Shown here in pieces: positions 45,044 through 53,891 of a stretch of DNA of 64,000 bases; the first letter of the stretch is position 1; the number at the start of each line of letters is the position of its first letter. A program made the translations under genes and the position numbers. This DNA comes from Arcanobacterium wilhelmae (lineage in GTDB: Bacteria > Actinomycetota > Actinomycetes > Actinomycetales > Actinomycetaceae), in NCBI RefSeq assembly GCF_029632765.1, contig NZ_CP121247.1:1612001-1676000 (forward strand). Reading direction: 5' to 3'. The notes under the pieces were generated by a model. The model was given only the letters and a program-made list of their open reading frames with translations, was not told the origin of the DNA and did no database searches.

Positions 45044-45682
45044 CTATGCTCCTCTAATTAGAGAGTAACAACTTCCAATCCCAATAAGATCCCAAAAGTT
45101 ATCAACGAGAATAGGCCATGCGGCCGCTAGTAATACCTTCTCCTTGTCATTCAAAGGAGGAGGCTTCGGAAGTCGCGAAGCAACCCATTTTGGAAGACTG
45201 CTACGCAAAGCGTGCACAGCATTCTTCACGGCGGCTGCGACTGCACGCTTCACTCCGCCCACCTTCTCAATGGCTTTTGCAACTGCACGATGTTTCGACA
45301 GCTTGTTAAAAAACGAAACAAGCTTCGGGAATCGAGCAGCTAACGCGGGTGGGCCCGCCACCAACAATGGTGCTAAAGAGACCGCACATTTAGCCGCCGT
45401 TACAATCCACCAACCCCAAGAAGCACCAACAGTAATTGGAAAAGCAGCCTGCTTCCCATCAACATACTGACGCAGAGTATTTTTTCCAATCAGTTTGAAA
45501 TACGTCGGCACTTTTTGGGCTGTAGCGTCAAGCGCCCACCGTGCACGGATCTCGCCTTTCAACATCCCATGTCGAGACAACAGATTAACGCCACCATCCG
45601 CACGAGCTGACAGCTTGTAACCTTTCGGAATTTCATATTGAAAATTAATATAATGCCGGCGCCGGTCTTTGAGCAGACCCAC
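45044..45682 (-). pseudogene. Distal half of a secreted hydrophobic/cationic protein split by TAG
   Basis: The frame continues without shift from 45686-46282 across one TAG (45686-45688); a GTG at 45682 could restart it (212 residues). It carries a segment typical of uncharacterised secreted actinobacterial proteins (INFQYEIPKGYKL, PTYFKLIGKNTLRQYVDGKQ, AAFPITV), then a hydrophobic and Lys/Arg-rich C-terminal region of about 120 residues (WGWWIVTAAKCAVSLAPLLV, VKRAVAAAVKNAVHAL). The composition is bacteriocin- or pore-former-like, which is inference only. Low GC and codon use differ from the core genes. Confidence 0.6.
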
Positions 45683-45685
45683 GAT

Positions 45686-46282
45686 CTACCCATCACCATC
45701 CTCAGTTACATGTGACACTGCAGACGCCCCGACACCATTTTTCTCAGCACTCACTGCCACACCATTAAGAACGCTAGTCAATGCGTAATTTTTTACCCGC
45801 ACGCTAAACATCTTGCGAGTTTCAGGATCAGGTATTAAAACCTCAGCACTGCGCTCGTCAACGCGAGGCAACGTCTCAAGCACCTCAATTTCTTGTGGTG
45901 ACACATCAAGATTTCCCAGATCTCGGAACGGAGCATCCGCACCCTGCATATTCAGGCTTCTAGGGATTTGCCCACGAATTTCCGGCCTCAATTTCGCATG
46001 GACTTTTCTCAACTCTCTACCGACCAGCATTTGTGCTGTCGGATCAGAAACCGATCCAAAAACGTCGAGAGTTCGCAGATCGGGGATACCCTGACTACCC
46101 TTTACGATCGAGGAGCTCTCTGAGTTTTCAGAAGCTGCCACAGCAACTGGCACAACATCCACCAACACCAGACAAATAGCCGACAACACGGCGGCAAAGA
46201 ATGTGAATAAATTTCTCACTCCGTCAGGAGCGTCATCTATCTTTTGGTGCGCCCCCCTAAAAACATACTGAAAGTTCATCAT
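45686..46282 (-). CDS. Proximal half of the split secreted protein
   Basis: 198 residues. A signal-anchor or signal peptide (about residues 25-48, FFAAVLSAICLVLVDVVPVA) is followed by a hydrophilic region. It ends at a TAG, after which the same frame continues for another 213 codons with matching composition and a segment that normally lies in the middle of such proteins. So 45686-46282 and 45044-45682 are probably one ancestral gene of about 412 residues. An ATG one codon in (46279) is an alternative start. Confidence 0.6.
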   Translation of the reverse strand: MMNFQYVFRGAHQKIDDAPDGVRNLFTFFAAVLSAICLVLVDVVPVAVAASENSESSSIVKGSQGIPDLRTLDVFGSVSDPTAQMLVGRELRKVHAKLRPEIRGQIPRSLNMQGADAPFRDLGNLDVSPQEIEVLETLPRVDERSAEVLIPDPETRKMFSVRVKNYALTSVLNGVAVSAEKNGVGASAVSHVTEDGDG

Positions 46283-46375
46283 TCACCACACCCATCCACC
46301 AATCATTCTAAAAACCAATGACTAAGAAAACTTTTCCGAACAACTCTGGAACTCATTCACCAGAGCTCATTTATT

Positions 46376-47626
46376 TTAGGAAACCGAACGGAGGTAGGCC
46401 TCGCCGTCGAAGGTGTTGCGGGAGGCGTAGTCGCGAGCGTTCTCGCTCACCTCGCCAACGTTACCCTCGGCGTAGTGGTCGATGACCAGGGCGATCGCGC
46501 CGTCGCCGGTGACGTTTGTTGCGGTGCCGAACGAATCGAGCGCGATGTAGGAGGCAATCATGAGGCCGACGGCGGCGTCGTTGAAGCTGAGCATCGAACC
46601 GAGGATGCCAACAGAGGCCATGATCGCGCCGCCAGGAACGCCCGGCGCAGCAACCATAATCACGCCGAGCATGAAGATGAAGCCAACCATTTGCGCAGTG
46701 GTGACCGGCAGGCCATTCAAGGTGATGATTGCCATCGCGAACGCGGTGATCTTAGACATTGAGCCGGCCAGGTGGATCGTTGCACACAGCGGAACCACAA
46801 AAGAGGCCACCGGCTCGGAGACGCCATTCTTGAGGGTCTGGCGCAAGGTGACCGGAATGGTAGCTGCAGAAGAGGAGGTGCCGAGAGCGGTGAAGTAGGC
46901 CGGCATCATGTTCCCCAGCGCCTTCAACGGGTTCTTCCGCGCGATCGCGCCGGCGATGCCGTACTGTGCGCCGAGGATAATTACCTCGAGGACCAGCACA
47001 AACACCACGATCTTCACCAAGGTGGCGATAATCTTCGCGATTTCACCGCCTTGGGTGAGGTTGAGGAAAATACCGAAAATGTGAAGCGGAAGGAACGGGA
47101 TGATCACCTTTGAGATCAGGCCGGTGATGATTTCGCGGAACTCCACGAAGCCCTTGCGGATCACACCGCGCGGCGCGAGCGAGAGGCCAATACCTACCAC
47201 GAAGGAGAGCACCAGCGCGGTCATCACGCCAAATACGGGCGGAACCGTGAGGTCCTTAATGTAGCCGGTGAGCGCAGCCTTGGAAGGATCTTGCACGTCC
47301 ACAGCCTGGCCGGCATGGAGGATCATCGGATATACGGCGCGCGCCGCGAAGAAGGTCAAGAAGCCTGCAAAGAGGGAGGAACCGTACGCGATCGCGGCGG
47401 TAATACCGAGCCACTTGCCTGCTCCCTTACCGAGATCCGCGATCGCGGGAACGATCAGGCCCACGATGATCAGCGGAACCGCGAAGCCGAGGAACTGCGA
47501 GAAAAGATCGTTGAACGTGACGAAACCTCGCGTCAGCGACGTGGGGAAAAACTGACCACAAATAATGCCCGCCACAATGGCGCCAATAACCCAGGGCAAA
47601 ACGCCCGCACGCTTTAACGCTGACAT
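46376..47626 (-). CDS. Dicarboxylate/amino acid:cation symporter (DAACS family)
   Basis: Sodium- or proton-coupled uptake of glutamate, aspartate or C4-dicarboxylates. 416 residues, eight helices plus two hairpins. Family signatures: ALGTSSSAATIPVTLRQ (serine-rich hairpin) near residue 240, CATIHLAGS, and NVTGDGAIALVIDH near residue 375. GAAAGGACGAGGC precedes the ATG. Substrate within the family is not resolved. It is not obviously linked to the island next to it. Confidence 0.93.
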   Translation of the reverse strand: MSALKRAGVLPWVIGAIVAGIICGQFFPTSLTRGFVTFNDLFSQFLGFAVPLIIVGLIVPAIADLGKGAGKWLGITAAIAYGSSLFAGFLTFFAARAVYPMILHAGQAVDVQDPSKAALTGYIKDLTVPPVFGVMTALVLSFVVGIGLSLAPRGVIRKGFVEFREIITGLISKVIIPFLPLHIFGIFLNLTQGGEIAKIIATLVKIVVFVLVLEVIILGAQYGIAGAIARKNPLKALGNMMPAYFTALGTSSSAATIPVTLRQTLKNGVSEPVASFVVPLCATIHLAGSMSKITAFAMAIITLNGLPVTTAQMVGFIFMLGVIMVAAPGVPGGAIMASVGILGSMLSFNDAAVGLMIASYIALDSFGTATNVTGDGAIALVIDHYAEGNVGEVSENARDYASRNTFDGEAYLRSVS

Positions 47627-47879
47627 GCCTCGTCCTTTCTCTCACTGTTGCGTGTTAAAAGCTGACACTAGACCTGTCCACGAAATAATTACGCGCGCGT
47701 CCGCATAGTGATACAGATTTCTGGGGACGTTCCAAAGAGTAGAATTTGGCCAGATTCCTCCTCTTGTCAGTCACAGTAAAACTCACGGCACACGAGATAT
47801 TGGCGAGCATTCGGTATACTCACCCTCAGCTTCACAAAGGAAACCACAAGAAACTCACCAAGAAAGAAAACGAACTACT

Positions 47880-48107
47880 ATGGGCTTTCTTTTTAATCCG
47901 ATTGTTGAGACTATCCTCACCGGACTTCTCTCACTCTTCTTCCTGACCTACGTCTACGCGAGCTACCCACGGCAAGGAAAGCCCAAAAAGGGGCGCAGGC
48001 AAGCTCCACGACAAAAGTGGAGCCGTGAACTCAAAGTTTTCCTCATCACTGGACTCTTATTTGCCATCTCAACCTTTGCCGGCATCATGGACATGCTGAC
48101 AAATTAA
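47880..48107 (+). CDS. Small hypothetical membrane protein
   Basis: 75 residues with two helices (about 6-27 and 52-70) joined by a basic loop ([19 protein letters not shown]). A/T-rich upstream region; the ribosome-binding site is weak. It is convergent with panD and overlaps its end by 4 bp. The 253 bp before it (47627-47879) should hold the symporter promoter on the other strand. Confidence 0.45.
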   Translation: MGFLFNPIVETILTGLLSLFFLTYVYASYPRQGKPKKGRRQAPRQKWSRELKVFLITGLLFAISTFAGIMDMLTN

Positions 48108-48520
48108 ACCCCGCTGGATTTGAGGCCTTGATCGTTCGGCGGCACCTTGCCCGGGTTCGCACCGATCTCCACAATATGGTTGGCGTGATCCACGAACACT
48201 ACTGCCGGCGCGTTCTCACGCGCGTCCGCATCGTCCATCCACTGGTAGGCCATGAGGATCACGATGTCGCCCGCGCTCGCATGATGCGCGGCAGCACCGT
48301 TCAAAATCACCTCGCCCTTGCCCCGCTCGCCCGGGATCGTGTACGTGGACAGACGCGAACCGTTCGTCACGTTCACAATATCCACCGATTCCCCCGGCAA
48401 AATATTCGCCGCTTCAAGTAGATCAGCATCCACGGTCACCGACCCCACATAGTTCAGATCCGCGCCAGTCACCGTGGCGCGATGGATCTTCCCCGAGATC
48501 ATTTTGCGCATATTAGGCAA
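48104..48520 (-). CDS. panD: Aspartate 1-decarboxylase
   Basis: Makes beta-alanine for pantothenate. The self-cleavage site is [11 protein letters not shown] (Gly-Ser bond, Ser becoming the pyruvoyl group); [17 protein letters not shown] is the other family signature. The TTG at 48520 has GGAGG at ideal spacing, while the ATG at 48511 is poorly spaced; either gives a full-length protein. Operon with panC directly upstream. Confidence 0.94.
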   Translation of the reverse strand: MPNMRKMISGKIHRATVTGADLNYVGSVTVDADLLEAANILPGESVDIVNVTNGSRLSTYTIPGERGKGEVILNGAAAHHASAGDIVILMAYQWMDDADARENAPAVVFVDHANHIVEIGANPGKVPPNDQGLKSSGV

Positions 48521-49349
48521 TGGAAACCTCCATGTTATCGATCAGGCGGGTCGGGCCAACATACGCCGCAACCGCCAGCAACCCAGCTCCATGTGCGCCA
48601 GCTTCCAGCTCCTGGAACGTTTCCGGATCCACAAGCACCAGGTAATCGACGCGCACGTTCGCGCCCTCGATCGATTCGCGCGCAGCCGCGAGCACCTCAC
48701 CAGCCGCCCCGCTGGCGTCGGCGGCCGCCTTCCCGTCCGCGAGCGCACGCGAGAGCGCCAACGCGTCCTCACGCTCGGCCTGCGACAGGTACGAGTTCCG
48801 CGAGCTCATCGCGAGCCCGGATTCCTCGCGCTTGATCGGCACCGCGCGGATCTCGAGGTTCATGTCCAGATCGGCCACCATCGTGCGAATCAGCGCGAGC
48901 TGCTGGGCGTCTTTCTGCCCAAAGTACGCCAGCTGCGGGCGCACCAGGTTCATCACCTTGTGCACGATCTGCAGCACGCCCGCGAAGTGGGTGGGGCGCG
49001 TTTTGCCTTCGAGTACGGTCGCCACCGGGCCCGGGTTGATCCGCACGAGCGGCTCGCGCGGATACATTTCTTCCACCTCGGGAGCGAATACCACGTCCAC
49101 GCCCGCCGGCTCGAGGAGCGCGACGTCGGCGTCGAGCGTACGCGGGTAGGCTTCGTAATCCTCGCCCGGCCCGAACTGCAAAGGGTTGACGAAGATGGAA
49201 ACGATTGTGTGGTCCGTCTCCGCCGTCGCCCGCTCGACCAGCGACAAGTGGCCCTCGTGGAGCGCACCCATCGTCATCACGAGCGAGCGCGTGCCCTCGA
49301 GTTTCGCTAGCTCGCGCGCGAGCTCTTCCTTCGTTGTGACGACCTTCAT
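48513..49349 (-). CDS. panC: Pantothenate synthetase
   Basis: ATP-dependent joining of pantoate and beta-alanine. HIGH-like motif [13 protein letters not shown] near residue 26, [15 protein letters not shown], and SSRNSYLS as the KMSKS-equivalent loop. 278 residues. GGAGG precedes the ATG. Overlaps the DUF2520 gene by 4 bp at its start. Confidence 0.95.
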   Translation of the reverse strand: MKVVTTKEELARELAKLEGTRSLVMTMGALHEGHLSLVERATAETDHTIVSIFVNPLQFGPGEDYEAYPRTLDADVALLEPAGVDVVFAPEVEEMYPREPLVRINPGPVATVLEGKTRPTHFAGVLQIVHKVMNLVRPQLAYFGQKDAQQLALIRTMVADLDMNLEIRAVPIKREESGLAMSSRNSYLSQAEREDALALSRALADGKAAADASGAAGEVLAAARESIEGANVRVDYLVLVDPETFQELEAGAHGAGLLAVAAYVGPTRLIDNMEVSIA

Positions 49350-50257
49350 GCTTCCTCCACAATTTTTGTCATTTGGCCCGCTTGGGTTTGGCTGATCACG
49401 CCGCGCGCGAGTGCGCGGGTGATCGTTGCGCGCGCAAGGGCGCGGTAGGTGTGTGCGACGTCGGCGAGTTCCGGAACGTCTGCGGCGAGCTCGTCGAGTT
49501 GTTCCACGTGGCCTTCGACGGTGACGGCGTCGCCTCGCACCACCGGCCCGGTTTGTAGCGCTTCCCCGCTGGAGAGGGCGCCTTCGAGCGCAGCCTGCGT
49601 CAGCGGGCGCAGATAGGCACCGGCGTCGGCGATCCCGATCTGCTCGAGCACACGCTCGGCCTGCGCGACGACGGTGACCAGGTGGTTTGCGCCGTGCGCG
49701 AGGGCTGCGTGGTAGAGCGGGCGGTCGACGTCGGCGATCACCACGCCTTCGCCGCCCATCTCGGCCACGAGCGCGAGCCCGATCGGTTGCAGCATCGGCG
49801 AGGCGGAGACGGAGAACGGGCAGCCTTGCAGGCGGGCGACGTCGAGCGAGGTACCGGTGAACGTCATGGCGGGGTGGACGGCGAGCGTGAGCGCCCCGGC
49901 GGCGGCAGCGCCCGCGAGGATATCAGCGCCGTAACGGCCGGCGGTGTGCATCACGATTTGGCCGCTTTGCCACGCGCCGAGCTTCGTGAGCCCTTTAACC
50001 AGGGGAATCAGTTCGCGATCGGGCACTGCGAGCACCACAAGCTGGGAGCGTTCCACAATCGTTTGCACGTCCAGCGCGGGTACGCCCGGCAGCATGTTTT
50101 CCAGCCGGTCGAGCGATGCCTCCGACGTGGCGTACGCCCCGATGATGGAGTGCCCGGCCGCACGCAACGCGCTTCCAATTGCGGCACCCACTTTTCCTGC
50201 CGAGACGATTCCAACGCCCATTCTCGCGGTATTCACGCCCAATAGTTTAGCGCTCAT
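49346..50257 (-). CDS. Rossmann-like and DUF2520 domain protein
   Basis: 303 residues. N-terminal NADP-binding fold (VGIVSAGKVGAAIGSALRAA near residue 14; VLAVPDREL) and C-terminal DUF2520 helical domain (HPAMTFTG, ALAHGANHLVTV). Proteins of this type sit beside panC in many actinobacteria and resemble ketopantoate reductases; a role as the missing pantoate-forming reductase is plausible but unproven. Confidence 0.88.
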   Translation of the reverse strand: MSAKLLGVNTARMGVGIVSAGKVGAAIGSALRAAGHSIIGAYATSEASLDRLENMLPGVPALDVQTIVERSQLVVLAVPDRELIPLVKGLTKLGAWQSGQIVMHTAGRYGADILAGAAAAGALTLAVHPAMTFTGTSLDVARLQGCPFSVSASPMLQPIGLALVAEMGGEGVVIADVDRPLYHAALAHGANHLVTVVAQAERVLEQIGIADAGAYLRPLTQAALEGALSSGEALQTGPVVRGDAVTVEGHVEQLDELAADVPELADVAHTYRALARATITRALARGVISQTQAGQMTKIVEEA

Positions 50258-50346
50258 GCTGGTAGCCGCGCGCAGGGCGTGAGCCAGCCCACCGGCGTCG
50301 GCGGCTCTCTCCCCGCCACACCGTCCGCCTCAGTCGCAACACCGCT

Positions 50347-51561
50347 TCACTGCCCGCCCAGGAGCCACTCGCGAATATTGCGATGGCGAATCCCCTTACG
50401 CGAAAGATCGAGCGGATCCATCGTCAACACAAACTTCGGGTAGTTATCCGCAACCTCAGCAAACACACCAAACTCGCGCTCCGCCGTCGCCTCGGACGCA
50501 AGCAGGTACGACACCTGGTAGTACTCGACCTCACCCGCGCGAGTCGCCACGAAGTCGATCTCCTTGCTACCCATGGCTCCAACGCGAACCTCGTACCCAC
50601 GGGCGCGAAGCTCCTGGTACACAATGTTTTCCAGGCTCCGCTCGATGCTTTCCTCGTTGCGGAAGCCAAGCACTGTGCGCAAGCCAAGGTCGGCAACAAA
50701 CCACTTCTCCCCCAGCCGCAACAGCTCCTTGCCGTTCACGTCCCAGCGCGGCATCTTCTCCACGAGAAACGCCTCCTCGAGGTAGCCAAGGTAGGCAAGG
50801 ATCTTCTCCACGCTCACCTTTCTCCCCTCGGATTTCACGAAAGCGGCGAGCGAGCGAGCCGAGAACGGCGAGCCAATATTGTCGAATACGAATGCCATGA
50901 CGCGATCGAACATATCCACATCGCGAATTTCGTGGTGTTCGATCACGTCTCGGCGCACCGCGGAATCGAACACGTCGCGCAGGTATTGGGTGACGAGATC
51001 CTCGTTGAAGTTGTAGAACTTCAACATCGGGTAACCGCCGTAGCGCACAAACTTTGCAAAGAGGTCGTCCACGCCGAGCCCGAGATGTTCGTAGAGACGG
51101 ACGAATTCAGAAAAGACGAGCGGGCGAACCGGGATCTGCGTGTAACGGCCAGCCAAGTGTGTGGCGAGATCGCCGGAGAGCATCCGCGAGTTCGAACCGG
51201 TCACGTAAATATCGCAGTTCCAGCTCACTCGAAGCGCGTTGATCACGTCTTCCCAGCCGGCCACCTGCTGGATTTCGTCGAAAAAGAAGTAGGTGCGCTC
51301 GGTGCGGCTCGGCGCGGAGGCGTTCACAAAGTCGATCAGCTGTTCGGCTGTGCGGATACGCACGCCGTCGATCGACTCGAGGTTGAGTTCGACGACGACG
51401 GAGCCGTCCTTCGTTTCTCTGATACGGTTCGCGAGCTGGGCAAGGAGCGTCGATTTTCCGCATCGGCGAACGCCAGTAAGCACCTTGACCATTGGCACAT
51501 CAATTAATGCGACCAGCTGGTCAAAATACAGCGGCCTCGGAATCAGTAGCTCATCCACCAC
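50347..51561 (-). CDS. AAA ATPase with DUF4143 domain
   Basis: 404 residues from a GTG at 51561 with GGAGGTG upstream. Walker A TGVRRCGKSTLLAQ near residue 30, Walker B YFFFDEIQQV near residue 93, arginine-finger-type VTGSNSRMLSGDLA, then a C-terminal DUF4143 region (LRARGYEVRVGAMGSKEIDF, VEYYQVSYLL) with a nuclease-like Asp/Glu-x-Lys pattern (EIDFV). Function is not established for this family. Three 19-bp operator-like sites lie directly upstream. Confidence 0.88.
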   Translation of the reverse strand: MVDELLIPRPLYFDQLVALIDVPMVKVLTGVRRCGKSTLLAQLANRIRETKDGSVVVELNLESIDGVRIRTAEQLIDFVNASAPSRTERTYFFFDEIQQVAGWEDVINALRVSWNCDIYVTGSNSRMLSGDLATHLAGRYTQIPVRPLVFSEFVRLYEHLGLGVDDLFAKFVRYGGYPMLKFYNFNEDLVTQYLRDVFDSAVRRDVIEHHEIRDVDMFDRVMAFVFDNIGSPFSARSLAAFVKSEGRKVSVEKILAYLGYLEEAFLVEKMPRWDVNGKELLRLGEKWFVADLGLRTVLGFRNEESIERSLENIVYQELRARGYEVRVGAMGSKEIDFVATRAGEVEYYQVSYLLASEATAEREFGVFAEVADNYPKFVLTMDPLDLSRKGIRHRNIREWLLGGQ

Positions 51562-51571
51562 AACACCTCCA

Positions 51572-51672
51572 TGTCAAGGTATACCCGACACTTTTCGTAA
51601 AATACGAACTAGTGTCGAGTATACACCGACACCTATGCTGTTTCGGAAGGTTTTGTCGAGTATACCTTGACA
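51572..51672. promoter_or_regulatory. Three phased 19-bp operator-like sites upstream of the AAA ATPase
   Basis: TGTCAAGGTATACCCGACA (51572-51590), TGTCGAGTATACACCGACA (51613-51631) and TGTCGAGTATACCTTGACA (51654-51672). Starts are exactly 41 bp apart. Each is an imperfect palindrome centred on GTATAC; the first is almost the reverse complement of the third. The first overlaps the ATPase leader. Confidence 0.85.
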
Positions 51673-51727
51673 CCGTATAGTGACCAGCCTCGACGACGCC
51701 GATGGGGCGCTTGCGCTGGCCCACAAG

Positions 51728-53269
51728 CTAGCGCAAGCCTGAGCGCGCCCGGATCTCCCACGCGTCGTGAACGATCTGCTCCACTGGGAAGTTACTGATC
51801 ACGGTATCCGCCACGCCGGAGGCGTTGCGCAGGTGAAGCGTGGCCGTCCCCCATTGTCGATCGAGGGGGCCACGGTTCACATGCACCGCCTGGATCCGCG
51901 AAATCGGGGCGATCTCGGAACGCACCCAGAACTTCCCATACTTGACAACAACGTGGCGGCCGGCGAGCTGGTATCGATCGGTTTTCCAGCCGATGGGATG
52001 GAAAAAGCGAATCGTGCGCGGCGAACGAACGCCGTCGCTCAACGGATCCGACAACAGGAGTTCTTCACGCAACTCCGGCGGAATCGCAGGCGCGATGATC
52101 TCCAGGAGCGCGCGCACCTGCTCGCGAGTAGCGACCGGCATGATCGTCCCCGAATCGAGGCCGTCCTCGTTCTCCTTCTTCCCCAGGATGGACACGCTCA
52201 CGTTCCACCAACCCTGGCCGCGCCACAGCATCGGCTGGCTGAGCGTGATCCGGTGGATGCGTTCAGGGCTCAGCGATACGGACTTGACTGAGCCGATACC
52301 CGTGCGCACGCGCAACCCCGATTCACCAATATAAATCTTGGAATTCAGCCCAACGGTTGCGCTCTTGATTCCTCCCCATACGGTTCCGGCAATGGCGATC
52401 ACCGCTCCAATCCAGTTCGAGCGCCACAGGAAGAAAACAATGATTGCCACACCGATCAACAGGCTGACATAGAAACCGACCGAGCGGAGCCTGGCACGCA
52501 GAAGCTGCGGCAACTGGAGGTGGTAGAACAGTTCGTCGTTTTCCATAGCGTCGGCGTCGGTGACGATCAGCGGGTTTTCGCTTGCGCCAGGTTGCGACGT
52601 CGGGACGGGCTCAGCGCCCTCGACGGCGTTGCCCGGGTGTGCGCTGTCCGGTTCCGTTCCCTCCCCCGACGCCGGTGGGGTGGCCTGCGTCAGCTTCGCC
52701 GATTTACTTGCCTTGATCCAGGTGAGCATTTGCGAACGCAATGCCGCGCAGGTCCGCAACGGCATGAGCTGGGTTTCGGTTTGCTCATCAGCCGAGGCTG
52801 TATCGACGTTGATTTTCCCGTAGCCGATCAGCCTGCCCCACAGGCTTTGTTGCACCTCAACAGACTGAATCCGGTTCCAGCGGATGGTCTGCCTGGTTTT
52901 GATGAAGTAGCCGTCACGAGTGTGGAAGCCCGCCGAATCGAGCGCATACTGGCGATAACGCCAGCCAATCAGCGAGAAAACGCCAATCACCACGCTGAGT
53001 ACCACAAGAACGCCAAGCACCCAGCTCGCCCACGGCGCCACGAAAAGCCGCGCAAGATCGAGATCTTCCTTCAACCGATCGGGCTCATCTAGATCACGAA
53101 AGAGTACCTTGACGATAAAGAACACTGGCAATCCCCACAGCACGGCGACATTCGAGATCGGGTTAATCACCGAATACCGGTGCCAGGAAAGCTGCGCGTC
53201 TGAACGGTTCTCGATCTCGAGCTCGGGCGCCTGAGAGTTTTCCACTGCCAGCGGCTCCACCTCGCTCAC
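51728..53269 (-). CDS. PH domain-containing membrane protein, YdbT type (copy 1)
   Basis: 513 residues with bacterial PH (bPH2) repeats and paired membrane helices (about 38-55, 80-103, 258-295). Repeated bPH signature: TRQTIRWNRIQSVEVQQSLW near 128, then LRVRTGIGSVKSVSLSPERI, then PISRIQAVHVNRGPLDRQWG. A Pro/Glu/Ser linker (about 193-232) includes two dispersed GACGYCGG motifs. Serves as the intact reference for copy 2, which is interrupted. Partner of the adjacent YdbS-type protein. Molecular function unknown. Confidence 0.85.
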   Translation of the reverse strand: MSEVEPLAVENSQAPELEIENRSDAQLSWHRYSVINPISNVAVLWGLPVFFIVKVLFRDLDEPDRLKEDLDLARLFVAPWASWVLGVLVVLSVVIGVFSLIGWRYRQYALDSAGFHTRDGYFIKTRQTIRWNRIQSVEVQQSLWGRLIGYGKINVDTASADEQTETQLMPLRTCAALRSQMLTWIKASKSAKLTQATPPASGEGTEPDSAHPGNAVEGAEPVPTSQPGASENPLIVTDADAMENDELFYHLQLPQLLRARLRSVGFYVSLLIGVAIIVFFLWRSNWIGAVIAIAGTVWGGIKSATVGLNSKIYIGESGLRVRTGIGSVKSVSLSPERIHRITLSQPMLWRGQGWWNVSVSILGKKENEDGLDSGTIMPVATREQVRALLEIIAPAIPPELREELLLSDPLSDGVRSPRTIRFFHPIGWKTDRYQLAGRHVVVKYGKFWVRSEIAPISRIQAVHVNRGPLDRQWGTATLHLRNASGVADTVISNFPVEQIVHDAWEIRARSGLR

Positions 53270-53757
53270 AGGCCCTCCATCCGCGCCTCGCCACGCTCGG
53301 TAAAGATTCGGCGCAAACGCTCGGCTTCTTCCGCCTTCACTCCATCGATTGCGACATCGGCAGATGAGGAGGCGGTAACGAATTTGACGCTCGCAAGCCC
53401 GTAGCGCTTCATGATGGGGCCGGCCTCAACCTCCACTTTTTGCATGCGCCCATACGGGGTGATCGTGAGGCTCTCGAACATCTTTCCACTGCGAGTGACC
53501 AGCTCGTCATCGAGCACCGCGTACCCGAAAAAGCGGATCGCTCGAAGCTCGGCCCACAACGCCAGCACGCCGATCACCACCGTGGCGGCAGGTAGCAGCC
53601 ACAGCAGGCGCCACCAACCCCCGGTTCCCCAGAAATAAGCCGGCCAGCCAAACAGCACAAACCAGATCGGGAAGCCGATCAGCGAACCGATCCACTGAAC
53701 AGTACGGAACGCCGGATCCTTGTGGAGATACGTAAATTCTTCGCCGAACCTGTTCAT
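53266..53757 (-). CDS. PH domain-containing protein, YdbS type (copy 1)
   Basis: 163 residues from the ATG at 53757. Two helices near the N-terminus, then a single bPH2 domain (DELVTRSGKMFESLTITPYG, RMQKVEVEAGPIMKRYGLAS). The ATG overlaps, as ATGA, the stop that would end a read-through copy 2 YdbT protein. Its own stop overlaps the start of copy 1 YdbT. Confidence 0.85.
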   Translation of the reverse strand: MNRFGEEFTYLHKDPAFRTVQWIGSLIGFPIWFVLFGWPAYFWGTGGWWRLLWLLPAATVVIGVLALWAELRAIRFFGYAVLDDELVTRSGKMFESLTITPYGRMQKVEVEAGPIMKRYGLASVKFVTASSSADVAIDGVKAEEAERLRRIFTERGEARMEGL

Positions 53758-53891
53758 CCGATCACCCGCGCTTTCCACTGATCGATCGTTTCCGAAACCT
53801 TCGCAGCCCTGGCCGCCTTGCCACGCTCGGCAAGATCCACCACGGCCTCACGCACCCGCTCGATCGGATAATTTTTGATCGTCGAGTTCGC
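53754..53891 (-). other. Detached C-terminal 45 codons of YdbT copy 2
   Basis: In the frame of the upstream gene, after its TAG, the codons read ANSTIKNYPIERVREAVVDL followed by 25 more residues to a TGA at 53754-53756. This aligns with the C-terminus of copy 1 (ASGVADTVISNFPVEQIVHD). The TGA overlaps the next ATG as ATGA, like the other junctions in this operon. Confidence 0.8.
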
